A stretch of DNA of 64,000 nt from Pelagibacterium xiamenense (lineage in GTDB: Bacteria; Pseudomonadota; Alphaproteobacteria; Rhizobiales; Devosiaceae), in contig NZ_JAJOYS010000004.1 of NCBI RefSeq assembly GCF_021166475.1, positions 1 to 64,000 of the forward strand. Direction: 5' to 3'. Below the pieces are notes generated by a model, which saw nothing but the letters and a program-made list of their open reading frames with translations, was not told where the DNA came from and searched no databases. The position numbers were made by a program, and so were the translations under genes. This document shows positions 56,120-63,647 of the stretch, one piece after another. How positions within the stretch are numbered: position 1 is the stretch's first letter; each line of letters starts with the position of its first letter.

Positions 56120-56482
56120 ATGCACGCTGCCCAGGCCGGCCTTTATGCACTGGTGGTCGCCGGTACTCTCGTCACCGGACCGGCCGTTGCCCAGGTCGCG
56201 AGCTTCGATTGCACCAAAGCCCGGACCGATACCGAGTGGGCGATCTGCAACACCCCGCAATTGGGCGCGCTCGATATCCGCATGGCGGCTTACTATACAC
56301 TGCTCGAAACGATCGCCCCGGCGGGCTCATCGTTCGCCGAGAACCTCACGGCCGGCCAGGGCAATTGGATCGACAGCACCCGCAACCCCTGTGGCGGAGC
56401 CGTCGCCTGCCTTACCAACGCCTATCAGAACCGCATCGAGGCCCTCACGGATCTCGCCAAATCGTCCCTGACCGTCAAATGA
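56120..56482 (+). CDS. LprI-like exported protein, 120 residues
   Basis: The signal peptide (about 1-25, ending PAVAQ) is followed by a lysozyme-inhibitor LprI-like domain: FDCTKARTDTEWAICNTPQL and NPCGGAVACLTNAYQNRIEA, with four Cys likely in two disulfides. The family may bind lysozyme or other ligands; the function here is unknown. It overlaps the next gene by 4 nt. That neighbour has a similar four-Cys region, so the two may be a duplicated pair. Confidence 0.8.
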   Translation: MHAAQAGLYALVVAGTLVTGPAVAQVASFDCTKARTDTEWAICNTPQLGALDIRMAAYYTLLETIAPAGSSFAENLTAGQGNWIDSTRNPCGGAVACLTNAYQNRIEALTDLAKSSLTVK

Positions 56483-57324
56483 GCGAGAAGAGCGCACTTC
56501 GCCACCTTTTGGGGCCGGCCGCCCTGGTTTTCGTCAGCCTCACCGGCCTCCCGGCCCTTTCACAGGATACGACACCGCTCGTGCCCGATTGCAGCTCGAC
56601 CAACTCTAACGCGACGGATCATCCTTCCTACGCGCAATTGATTTGCGCAAATCCCGACTGGATCGAAACAGTTAGGGAGATCCACTCAAAAGGCGACGCG
56701 CTCACCGTCGAGCTTCCCGATGCCTGGCAGTCGGCCTTTACCGCTCACCAGCAGGCCTTTCCCCAATTCGTTAGCACCTGCCCCACGGAGAGCGAAGCGC
56801 GCACGCGCTGCATCGAAACGACGCTTGCCCAACGGCTGACCGACATCGCGGACCTCGCGGCGCACTATGACGCTGACACGCCCGCCTGTACGAGCGCCGA
56901 GCTGACCGTCGCCGACAGCGGTCTTGGCGATGCCGGAATGTCCAAATCGACGCAGGCCTATCTCTTCACCTATACCGGCGCGTCATCCTGCCGCCTCTTG
57001 GGCTATCCGGCGATAACCGTTACCGATTCAAACGGCGCGCTCCAATGGACCGTACCGGTCTATTCCGGCACCGGGAACTATTTCGAGTTTTCCGGCCCGC
57101 CTCTGCCGGTGACGCTCTCTGCGGCCAACCCCCAGGCCTGGTTCGCCATCTCGGCCTCCTCTGGCTGCGATCCGGCCTCGGGCGCCCCGGGCTTCACCGT
57201 CGCGGTTGCTCCGCCGCTATCGTCCGACGCCATGACCTCGCTGGATCTGCCCGCCGCCACCTGCGATGCCGTTACCGTCTCGCCCATCGGCATGCGCTCG
57301 ATGCTCGAAGCGTCGATCTACTAG
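56479..57324 (+). CDS. Exported protein with LprI-like region and DUF4232-type domain
   Basis: A 281-residue protein. The signal peptide ends LPALSQ (about 29). Region 30-130 resembles the preceding protein, with four Cys (C-x17-C then C-x9-C) and TTLAQRLTDIADL. The C-terminal part (about 135-281) resembles DUF4232: ACTSAELTVADSG, FTYTGASSCRLLGYPAITVT and AWFAISASSGCD. DUF4232 is mostly seen in cell-surface proteins. Function unknown. It starts within the stop of the LprI-like gene (ATGA), so the two are coupled. Confidence 0.75.
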   Translation: MSEKSALRHLLGPAALVFVSLTGLPALSQDTTPLVPDCSSTNSNATDHPSYAQLICANPDWIETVREIHSKGDALTVELPDAWQSAFTAHQQAFPQFVSTCPTESEARTRCIETTLAQRLTDIADLAAHYDADTPACTSAELTVADSGLGDAGMSKSTQAYLFTYTGASSCRLLGYPAITVTDSNGALQWTVPVYSGTGNYFEFSGPPLPVTLSAANPQAWFAISASSGCDPASGAPGFTVAVAPPLSSDAMTSLDLPAATCDAVTVSPIGMRSMLEASIY

Positions 57325-57342
57325 ATGCGAATGACGAAGTGA

Positions 57343-57419
57343 TGGTGATCCCGACTGGATTCGAACCAGTGACCCTCAGATTAGGAATCTGATGCTCTAT
57401 CCTGCTGAGCTACGGGACC
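57343..57419 (-). tRNA. tRNA-Arg (anticodon CCT)
   Basis: A 77-nt cloverleaf: acceptor GGTCCCG pairs with CGGGATC, and CCA is encoded. D arm AGCTCAGCAGGATAGAGC, anticodon stem TCAGA/TCTGA with loop TTCCTAA (anticodon CCT, reads AGG), T arm CTGGTTCGAATCCAG. It is not flanked by integrase genes or repeats, so no integration site is indicated. Confidence 0.96.
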
Positions 57420-57578
57420 ACGAGGGAAACCATTGCCTCAAGCGGCCTCAGACGACAACCCCTGGCCGCTTCGCCCGCCGACAAAAAAGTCGTCCGGCTT
57501 TACGTGGACACCGTCGCCGCGCTAAGGAAACCTCGCCCTCCCTACGTCCGCGTTGGCCTTGAAAGCCGGAGACCGCTC

Positions 57579-57740
57579 ATGTCCGCACCTGCTCTCGCCC
57601 GGCTTCAAAAGGCCATTACCGAACTTGAAGCCAGTCCATTGGCGCACAACCCAGCGGCCCATCCCACCGACATCATCCGGCTTAAGTCCGAAATCGAAGC
57701 CTGCATCCAGCGGCTGGATGAACTGCGCCAGAAGCTCTAG
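57579..57740 (+). CDS. Small hypothetical protein, 53 residues
   Basis: ATG 57579 has a GGAGA ribosome-binding site 7 nt upstream. The product is a short, likely all-helical protein (ALARLQKAITELEASPLAH, then a second helix KSEIEACIQRLDELRQKL). No family known to me. The stop lies 7 nt from the convergent gloB stop. Coding is plausible but unproved. Confidence 0.5.
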   Translation: MSAPALARLQKAITELEASPLAHNPAAHPTDIIRLKSEIEACIQRLDELRQKL

Positions 57741-57747
57741 GAAAGAA

Positions 57748-58515
57748 CTAGAACTGATCCTTGGCCTTTCTTAGGGCGCCAAAAACCTCCGCCGGGTCGG
57801 CCCCATCGAGGCCCATCCGCCCCGCGAGAGCGACCGTATCGGCCCTTAGAAACGGATTGGCGGCGATCTCGTCGCCGAGCCGCGAGGGAACGGTCGGCAG
57901 ACCACTTTCGATCTGGCTTTTCGCCTCCTCAGCCCGCGCGATCAGCGACTCGTTGGACGGATCGACGCTCAAGGCAAACTTGGCGTTGGCGAGGGTATAT
58001 TCGTGCCCGCAATAGACGGCGGTTTGCGGATCGAGCGCTCTGAGCCGTTTGAGGCCGTCCCACATCGGTCCCGGCGTGCCCTCGAACATCCGCCCCACCC
58101 CAAGCGAAAATAGCGCATCGCCAGAAAAAAGCGCTCTCTCAGCCGGAGCATGATAGGCGACGTGTCCCAGCGTATGGCCCGGCACGTCGATCACGTCGAA
58201 CGCGACCGATCCCACACTCACCCGATCCCCGCCCGAGACCAGTTCATCAAGCCCCTCTATCCGGTCCGCTTCCCCCCTCGGCCCGACGACCCGCGCGCCG
58301 AATCGCGCCTTGAGCGGGCCGAGTGCCTCCGTATGGTCGCCGTGGTGATGGGTGATGAGGATGTCGCTCAACGTCCAGCCGTGCGCCGTCAGGGCATCGA
58401 GAACCGCCCGTTCCTCGGGTGCATCGATCGCCGCCGTCCGTCCGGTTTCACGGTCGTGCACGAGATACCCGAAATTGTCCGAGCGCGCTTTGAAGATGGC
58501 GATTTGCGCAGGCAT
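57748..58515 (-). CDS. gloB: Hydroxyacylglutathione hydrolase (glyoxalase II)
   Basis: A 255-residue metallo-beta-lactamase-fold hydrolase that splits S-lactoylglutathione. The metal motif THHHGDHTEAL, the later VPGHTLGHVAYH and CGHEYTLANAKFALSVD are intact; FAAH-type C-terminal helical domain follows. Start ATG 58515 gives MPAQIAIFKARSDNFGYLVH, a normal N-terminus. It is divergent from the methyltransferase gene (128 bp), a widely conserved pair in this order. Confidence 0.94.
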   Translation of the reverse strand: MPAQIAIFKARSDNFGYLVHDRETGRTAAIDAPEERAVLDALTAHGWTLSDILITHHHGDHTEALGPLKARFGARVVGPRGEADRIEGLDELVSGGDRVSVGSVAFDVIDVPGHTLGHVAYHAPAERALFSGDALFSLGVGRMFEGTPGPMWDGLKRLRALDPQTAVYCGHEYTLANAKFALSVDPSNESLIARAEEAKSQIESGLPTVPSRLGDEIAANPFLRADTVALAGRMGLDGADPAEVFGALRKAKDQF

Positions 58516-58643
58516 TCTGTCCTCCCTCAACGGTTACCTCAGGCTAGGCAGCCCGCCGGACCGTGACAAGCCGGAACGAGGAAATTTGACCTCGCCACCC
58601 GATACGCCCAAATAGACAAAGCAACACACAAAAAGGCGGCGCG

Positions 58644-59375
58644 ATGACCCCCGATGTCGACGGCTTGATCCGCTTTTATAAGTCTCCGCTTGGCCGGCTC
58701 TCGCGGCACCTGATCCGCGAGCAGGTCAGCGCGCTGGCAGGTGACGTCACCGGCAAACGCATCTTGGGCCTGGGGTTCGCCACCCCCTATCTGCGCGGCG
58801 CGCTTTCGGGCGCCGAGCGGGTCCTCGCGTTCATGCCCGCACGACAGGGCGCCTCGGCATGGCCGCGCGAAGGTCCCTCCCACACGGTTCTGTGCGACCC
58901 CATGGAATTGCCCCTGACCGATTCTGCAGTCGATCTCGTCATCGCCGTTCACGCAGTCGAGCACGTTGTCGACGCAGAAGAACTGATGCGGGAACTCTGG
59001 CGCATCTGCGCCTCCGGCGCGGAAATCGTCATCGCCGTGCCCCGCCGTCGCGGCCCCTGGGCGCAATGGGACAATAACCCCTTCGGCTTCGGGCGCCCAT
59101 ACTCTCGCGGCCAGCTCGACGCGCTCCTGCGCGAGCATTCCTTCACCCCGCTCGAATGGCGCGACTGTCTCTACCTTCCCCCCATAAATCGCGCGCCGGT
59201 GATCAAGTCGGCCCGGCTTTTCGAGCGCACGGGGCGGCTTTTTGGCTCGACCTTCGCTGGCATCCTGTGCGTGAGGGCCCGCAAGGAGCAGTTCCCCGCC
59301 ATCGCCCGCCGCAAGCGCATCGAACGGCGCGCCGGAGAACGCGCCTTTTCCCCGCAAACCGCGCGGATTTATTGA
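58644..59375 (+). CDS. Class I SAM-dependent methyltransferase
   Basis: A 243-residue protein. SAM-binding region KRILGLGFATPYLRGAL (motif I variant) and DSAVDLVIAVHAVEHVVDAE (motif II), then RELWRICASGAEIVIAVPRR. The first block has GFATPY in place of the usual GCGTG, so activity is likely but not certain. The gloB-linked methyltransferase is common in alphaproteobacteria with unknown substrate. An 81-bp gap precedes hisC. Confidence 0.87.
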   Translation: MTPDVDGLIRFYKSPLGRLSRHLIREQVSALAGDVTGKRILGLGFATPYLRGALSGAERVLAFMPARQGASAWPREGPSHTVLCDPMELPLTDSAVDLVIAVHAVEHVVDAEELMRELWRICASGAEIVIAVPRRRGPWAQWDNNPFGFGRPYSRGQLDALLREHSFTPLEWRDCLYLPPINRAPVIKSARLFERTGRLFGSTFAGILCVRARKEQFPAIARRKRIERRAGERAFSPQTARIY

Positions 59376-59456
59376 ACTTGCGCCAATTGCCTTGCGCCCT
59401 GTGCTCCAATATGGTCCGCCCGGCATTGCGCCGACCCTACCATTTGAGCACCGTCC

Positions 59457-60545
59457 ATGTCCGAAAGACCCACGCCCCAGCCGGGCATTCTCAAGATCGC
59501 GCCGTATGTGCCGGGCCGTGCAGCCGCATCGGGCGCCAGGCCGGGTATCAAGCTCTCCGCAAATGAATCTCCGCTGGGCGCGAGCCCCAAGGCCATCGAG
59601 GCCTACCGGACCTTTGCCGACAAGCTTGAGATCTATCCCGAGGGTTCATCGCGGGAGCTCCGCTCGGCGCTCGGCGAAGTGCACGGGCTCGACCCGGACC
59701 GGATCGTGGCCGGCGCGGGATCGGACGAATTGCTGCATCTTCTGGCCCAGACCTATATCGGTGACGGCGATGAAGCGGTGATGAGCCAGTACGGCTTCAT
59801 GGTCTATCCCATCGTCACACAGGCCGCCGGCGGTACACCGGTCATGGCGCCCGAGACCGATTATTGCGCCGATGTCGACGCACTCATCGGGGCCGTGACG
59901 GACAAAACGAAGATCGTCTTCCTCGCCAACCCCAACAACCCCACCGGCAGCTATCTCAACGCCGACGCTCTCGCGCGCCTGCATGCGGGCATCCCTGCCA
60001 ACGTCCTGATGGTTGTCGACAGCGCCTACGCCGAATATGTCACCGCCCGAGACTATACAGTGGGTATCGATCTGGTTGATCGTACGGAAAACGTCGTCAT
60101 GGTGCGCACCTTCTCCAAGATGGGATTGGCGGGTCTTCGTATCGGCTGGCTCTATGGTCCCGAACACGTGGTCGACGCACTCAACCGCATCCGCGGCCCG
60201 TTCAATCTTTCGACGCCCGCGCAAGCCGCCGGCGCGGCTGCGGCGCGCGATGTCGCATTCACCAAAGCGCTCAACGCCCACAACGCGCTCTGGCGCGATT
60301 GGCTCACGCAAAAGCTCAATTCGAACCGCGTGCGGGCCCTGCCCAGCCAGGGCAATTTCGTCCTTGCGCTCTTTCAGGACGCCGAAACTGCCGCCAGCGC
60401 CAACGCCGCACTTCTCGAAGAGGGTCTTGTGGTCCGTGAGATGGGCGGCTACGGCATCGGGAACGGCCTGCGCATCTCGATCGGAAGTGCCAATGCCATG
60501 GAAGCCGTCGCCGACTGCCTCGCAAGATTTATGGAAAACAAATGA
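59457..60545 (+). CDS. hisC: Histidinol-phosphate aminotransferase
   Basis: A 362-residue PLP enzyme of histidine synthesis, also able to act on aromatic substrates. The core IKLSANESPLGASPKAIEAY, PNNPTGSY and the PLP lysine in TFSKMGLAGLRIGW are intact. It overlaps tyrC by 4 nt (ATGA). This pairing puts transamination and the dehydrogenase of tyrosine synthesis on one transcript. Confidence 0.93.
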   Translation: MSERPTPQPGILKIAPYVPGRAAASGARPGIKLSANESPLGASPKAIEAYRTFADKLEIYPEGSSRELRSALGEVHGLDPDRIVAGAGSDELLHLLAQTYIGDGDEAVMSQYGFMVYPIVTQAAGGTPVMAPETDYCADVDALIGAVTDKTKIVFLANPNNPTGSYLNADALARLHAGIPANVLMVVDSAYAEYVTARDYTVGIDLVDRTENVVMVRTFSKMGLAGLRIGWLYGPEHVVDALNRIRGPFNLSTPAQAAGAAAARDVAFTKALNAHNALWRDWLTQKLNSNRVRALPSQGNFVLALFQDAETAASANAALLEEGLVVREMGGYGIGNGLRISIGSANAMEAVADCLARFMENK

Positions 60546-61465
60546 TTAACAAGCTCGCCCTCATCGGCATCGGCCTTATCGGCTCTTCCATCGCGCGTGG
60601 CGCCCGTGAGAAGGGTCTTGTCCAAACCATCGCCATCGCAACACGCCGTGCCGAAACACTGGATACGGCGCGTACGCTGAATCTTGGCGATATCTACACC
60701 ATGGACGCCGCCGAAGCCGTCGAAGACGCCGATCTCGTTATCTTGTGCTCGCCGGTGGGCACGTATGAAGCACTGATCAAGCAGATCGGCCCGCATCTAA
60801 AGCCTGGCGCCATCCTGTCCGACGTCGGCTCGGTCAAGGGCCACGTCACGAACGTCATCCGGCCGCATCTCCCGCACGGGGTGCATTTCGTACCGGGCCA
60901 CCCGCTCGCAGGGACCGAGCATTCCGGCCCTGCCGCCGGCTTTGCCGATCTTTTCGAAGGCCGCTGGTGCGTCCTCACGCCCGAGGAGGGCACGGACGAA
61001 ACGGCAATTGCGACGCTTGCGAAGTTCTGGGAAGGGCTCGGTTCGAGCGTCGAGACCATGAGCGCTGAACACCACGATCTGGTGCTCGCCATAACGAGCC
61101 ACGTCCCGCACCTTGTCGCCTACAACATCGTGGGCACGGTGGACGATCTCGAACAGCACACAAAGTCCGAGGTCATCAAATTCTCGGCTTCGGGCTTCCG
61201 CGACTTCACGCGTATCGCCGCCTCCGACCCCATAATGTGGCGGGACGTGTTTCTGACCAACCGCGACGCGGTACTCGAAATGCTCGGCCGCTTCCTGGAG
61301 GACCTGAGCGTCCTCCAGCGGGCCGTGCGCGTGGGCGACGGCGAAGCGCTCGAATCGCTCTTCACCCGTACCCGCGCCATCCGCCGCTCGATCATCGAAG
61401 CCGGTCAGGAAACCGAGGCGCCCGACTTCGGGCGCGCGCATGGAACAGGAAAGCCGGGGGAGTAG
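60542..61465 (+). CDS. tyrC: Prephenate/arogenate dehydrogenase
   Basis: A 307-residue NAD(P)-dependent enzyme of tyrosine synthesis. The dinucleotide fold begins LALIGIGLIGSSIARGA; later motifs VPGHPLAGTEHSGP and SHVPHLVAYNI are characteristic, followed by the dimerisation helices. It follows hisC with a 4-nt overlap. Cyclohexadienyl (dual) specificity is usual for alphaproteobacteria, but cannot be read here. Confidence 0.93.
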   Translation: MINKLALIGIGLIGSSIARGAREKGLVQTIAIATRRAETLDTARTLNLGDIYTMDAAEAVEDADLVILCSPVGTYEALIKQIGPHLKPGAILSDVGSVKGHVTNVIRPHLPHGVHFVPGHPLAGTEHSGPAAGFADLFEGRWCVLTPEEGTDETAIATLAKFWEGLGSSVETMSAEHHDLVLAITSHVPHLVAYNIVGTVDDLEQHTKSEVIKFSASGFRDFTRIAASDPIMWRDVFLTNRDAVLEMLGRFLEDLSVLQRAVRVGDGEALESLFTRTRAIRRSIIEAGQETEAPDFGRAHGTGKPGE

Positions 61466-61469
61466 CGGC

Positions 61470-62435
61470 TCAAAAGATGGGCGCCAGGCCCATCACAGGG
61501 ATAAGCCCGACAAAGACCGTCCCGCCGCGCACCGATATGTTCTGCCGGTAGATACCCTCGTCATCCGGCGCGCCGGTCAGAAGCGGCGCGCGCGGATCGG
61601 CCTGAAGCGCGTCGATGCGTTCGATCACGCCCTCAGAAGCGAGCTCGAGACTCGCCTCGATCAGACCGGTTTCACTGACCCGTGCCTCGCCCGTCGCGTT
61701 GACCATGACGGTATCGGCATCAAGCGAAAGGTCTCGCAGCATCGCGACGCCGCCATTTCCGGCCCAGATTCGCAGAAAATCGGGATGTCCCCAAAGTGCC
61801 ATGGGCGGCATGCCGGTGAGCCGCGCGTCGATATCGCCGGTGCCGTCTGCAATCCCGAGCGGGACGGAATTGACGCCTTCCAGCATAAGGTAGAGATCGA
61901 CCACATTGCCCGGCATGCTGGCCTCGTCGTCGACGACGGCGTCCAGTACGTGGAATTCGGCATGCGTGGCTTCGGCATACGTCGCATCGCCAAAAAGCGC
62001 GTCGGCGTAAACGATGTCGTCCGCTACAACCGAAAGCCGTTCGAGTTCCCCGCCCTCCAGCCTCAGGCTGGCGCGCAAGCTCGACCAGCTCACCTGCTGC
62101 TCGGAACCTGTGAACGCATCGACGATCTGCGCCGGCCCGTTAGCGAATATCTGCAGATGGTTGGGCCGGTAAAACAGGGCCGTACCGGCAAGATCGGCGA
62201 GCCGGATCGTATAGTCGCCCGAAACGATTTCCGGCTCAGCGCAATGGGGGCTGAACTTGAACGGGAACCCGCCCACATCGAGCATCGCACAGGTGATGCG
62301 TGGCGTCGCGACCCCGTCGGCTTCGGCATAGGCCGCTATATTGGCGCGAACCTGGCCGGCGACATAGAACCAGCCTCCGGTCCAGAGACCAACGACGGCA
62401 AGGATGGCAACAAGCAGAATGACAAAGCGCTTCAT
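61470..62435 (-). CDS. DUF2125 domain protein, membrane-anchored
   Basis: A 321-residue protein with an N-terminal membrane segment (about 5-26) and a long exported beta-rich domain typical of DUF2125 (ITCAMLDVGGFPFKFSPHC, then alternating hydrophobic strands such as LQIFANGPAQIVDAFTG). The fold resembles lipid-transport or AsmA-type beta-grooves, but that is speculation. Function unknown. Convergent with tyrC with a 4-nt gap, divergent from the ChaC gene. Confidence 0.88.
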   Translation of the reverse strand: MKRFVILLVAILAVVGLWTGGWFYVAGQVRANIAAYAEADGVATPRITCAMLDVGGFPFKFSPHCAEPEIVSGDYTIRLADLAGTALFYRPNHLQIFANGPAQIVDAFTGSEQQVSWSSLRASLRLEGGELERLSVVADDIVYADALFGDATYAEATHAEFHVLDAVVDDEASMPGNVVDLYLMLEGVNSVPLGIADGTGDIDARLTGMPPMALWGHPDFLRIWAGNGGVAMLRDLSLDADTVMVNATGEARVSETGLIEASLELASEGVIERIDALQADPRAPLLTGAPDDEGIYRQNISVRGGTVFVGLIPVMGLAPIF

Positions 62436-62539
62436 GGGCCTCTCTTATCGCGCCCGATTGAGGCCGTCATCCGGCAATTTGCCGCCGGTCGCAAGGAGAT
62501 GCTTTGACGGCCAGGGGGTTTGTCGCCATAAAAGATCGA

Positions 62540-63085
62540 ATGAGCACCGATAGCGCCATTCCCTGGGTCTTCGGCTACGGATCGCTGATCTGGCGGCCTG
62601 GCTTTCCATTCGAAGCGTCGGACAAGGCGCTGCTGCGCGGCGCGCATCGCCGGCTCTGCGTCATTTCGCACCACCATCGCGGCACGCCGGACAATCCCGG
62701 ACTCGTTTTCGGCCTCGAGCGCGGCGGATCCTGCGTAGGCATGGCTTACAGGGTTTCGCCTGAGAACTGGTCCCAAGTGCACGCCTATCTGCGCGAGCGC
62801 GAGCAGGTCACCGGGGTCTACAAGGAAACCCTGCGCCGCATCCGCCTGGCAAGCGGAGAAGCCGTGACCGCCCTGGTCTATCTCGTCGACCCTTCCCACG
62901 AACAGTACGCAGGACGACTGAGCCTTGCCGAGCAACTCGCGCTGGTACGCGACGCACACGGCACGTCCGGTGCCAACCGCGACTACGTGGTCAACACCGC
63001 AGAACATTTGCTGCATATGGGTATTCTCGACCGCCCCGTGCTCGAATTGAGCGCCATGCTCCAGGCGGAACGGAAGGCGGGCTAG
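62540..63085 (+). CDS. Gamma-glutamylcyclotransferase (ChaC type)
   Basis: About 181 residues. The FGYGSLIWRPGF loop and HRGTPDNPG, GLVFGLERGGSCVGMAYRVS are characteristic of ChaC, which degrades glutathione to 5-oxoproline and Cys-Gly. ATG 62540 gives the family's usual start close to FGYGSL. An in-frame TTG at 62504 has a better ribosome-binding site (AAGGAG, 62492-62497) and would add 12 residues. Its stop shares CTAG with the next, convergent gene. Confidence 0.88.
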   Translation: MSTDSAIPWVFGYGSLIWRPGFPFEASDKALLRGAHRRLCVISHHHRGTPDNPGLVFGLERGGSCVGMAYRVSPENWSQVHAYLREREQVTGVYKETLRRIRLASGEAVTALVYLVDPSHEQYAGRLSLAEQLALVRDAHGTSGANRDYVVNTAEHLLHMGILDRPVLELSAMLQAERKAG

Positions 63086-63429
63086 GCCGCGTTGCGCCCC
63101 GGATAGTGCGGCATGCCGTCGAGGTCCCAGACAAGGGTCATCCGCGCGAGCTCGTCCTCCGGCGCGGGCATGGACAGCATCTGTGCGCCACGCGCTGAGG
63201 CTTGACGGAACCGCGCACGGCTTGCGTGATCGTCGATGAGATCTCCCGCTGTGCCGGCCCACCGGATGACATCGCCGACCGAGAGCAGGTATATCTTGGC
63301 TGGCGCCATCGCCACCGCGTCGCCGCGTTCGCGCATCATCGTATAGCGGCGCCCGGACCGGCCGGTCCAAAGCACCACCTGCGACTCCGCGCCGGTCATA
63401 TCTGCGATCTCGTTCTGCCTATCGATCAT
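63082..63429 (-). CDS. Hypothetical protein, 115 residues, likely SOS-regulated
   Basis: No family recognised. The product is soluble, with no Cys and no signal; the N-terminal half (IADMTGAESQVVLWTGRSGR) looks like a small beta barrel and the C-terminal half is helical, with a Met-rich strand ARMTLVWDLDGMPHYPG at the end. Start ATG 63429 has an AGGG ribosome-binding site; a GTG 33 nt upstream is possible. The promoter about 100 nt upstream carries the best LexA box of the window over its -10. It is convergent with ChaC and shares CTAG. Confidence 0.75.
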   Translation of the reverse strand: MIDRQNEIADMTGAESQVVLWTGRSGRRYTMMRERGDAVAMAPAKIYLLSVGDVIRWAGTAGDLIDDHASRARFRQASARGAQMLSMPAPEDELARMTLVWDLDGMPHYPGRNAA

Positions 63430-63529
63430 GGCCACCCTCACACGGCCTTGCCCGAAAAACACCGGCCAGCGTATTTGCGTCCACTGGCCGGGCCATCGTC
63501 AACACACCAACAGCCAACAGGGCTGAATG

Positions 63530-63563
63530 GAACAAAATTAGAACAAATGCGTCTAAAAGTCAA
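63530..63563 (-). promoter_or_regulatory. Putative LexA (SOS) box over the promoter of the 115-residue gene
   Basis: On the minus strand: -35 TTGACT (63563-63558), 17-bp spacer, -10 TAATTT (63540-63535). The box TTTGTTC-TAATTTT-GTTC (GTTC-N7-GTTC at 63544-63530) covers the -10. It is nearly identical to the box at 2857-2871. This is the strongest promoter-plus-operator arrangement of the three. Confidence 0.7.
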
Positions 63564-63647
63564 CGCATCCATCTGGGTAGGAAACCGGACACGCCTTCAT
63601 TTGTCAATATATTGTGGTTTTGTTTGGGCAGACTACCAGAGATAGCT

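Noticed and set aside
57343-57419. tRNA-Arg as integration site of a mobile element
   Set aside because: No integrase gene, no duplicated tRNA 3' end and ordinary genes on both sides.
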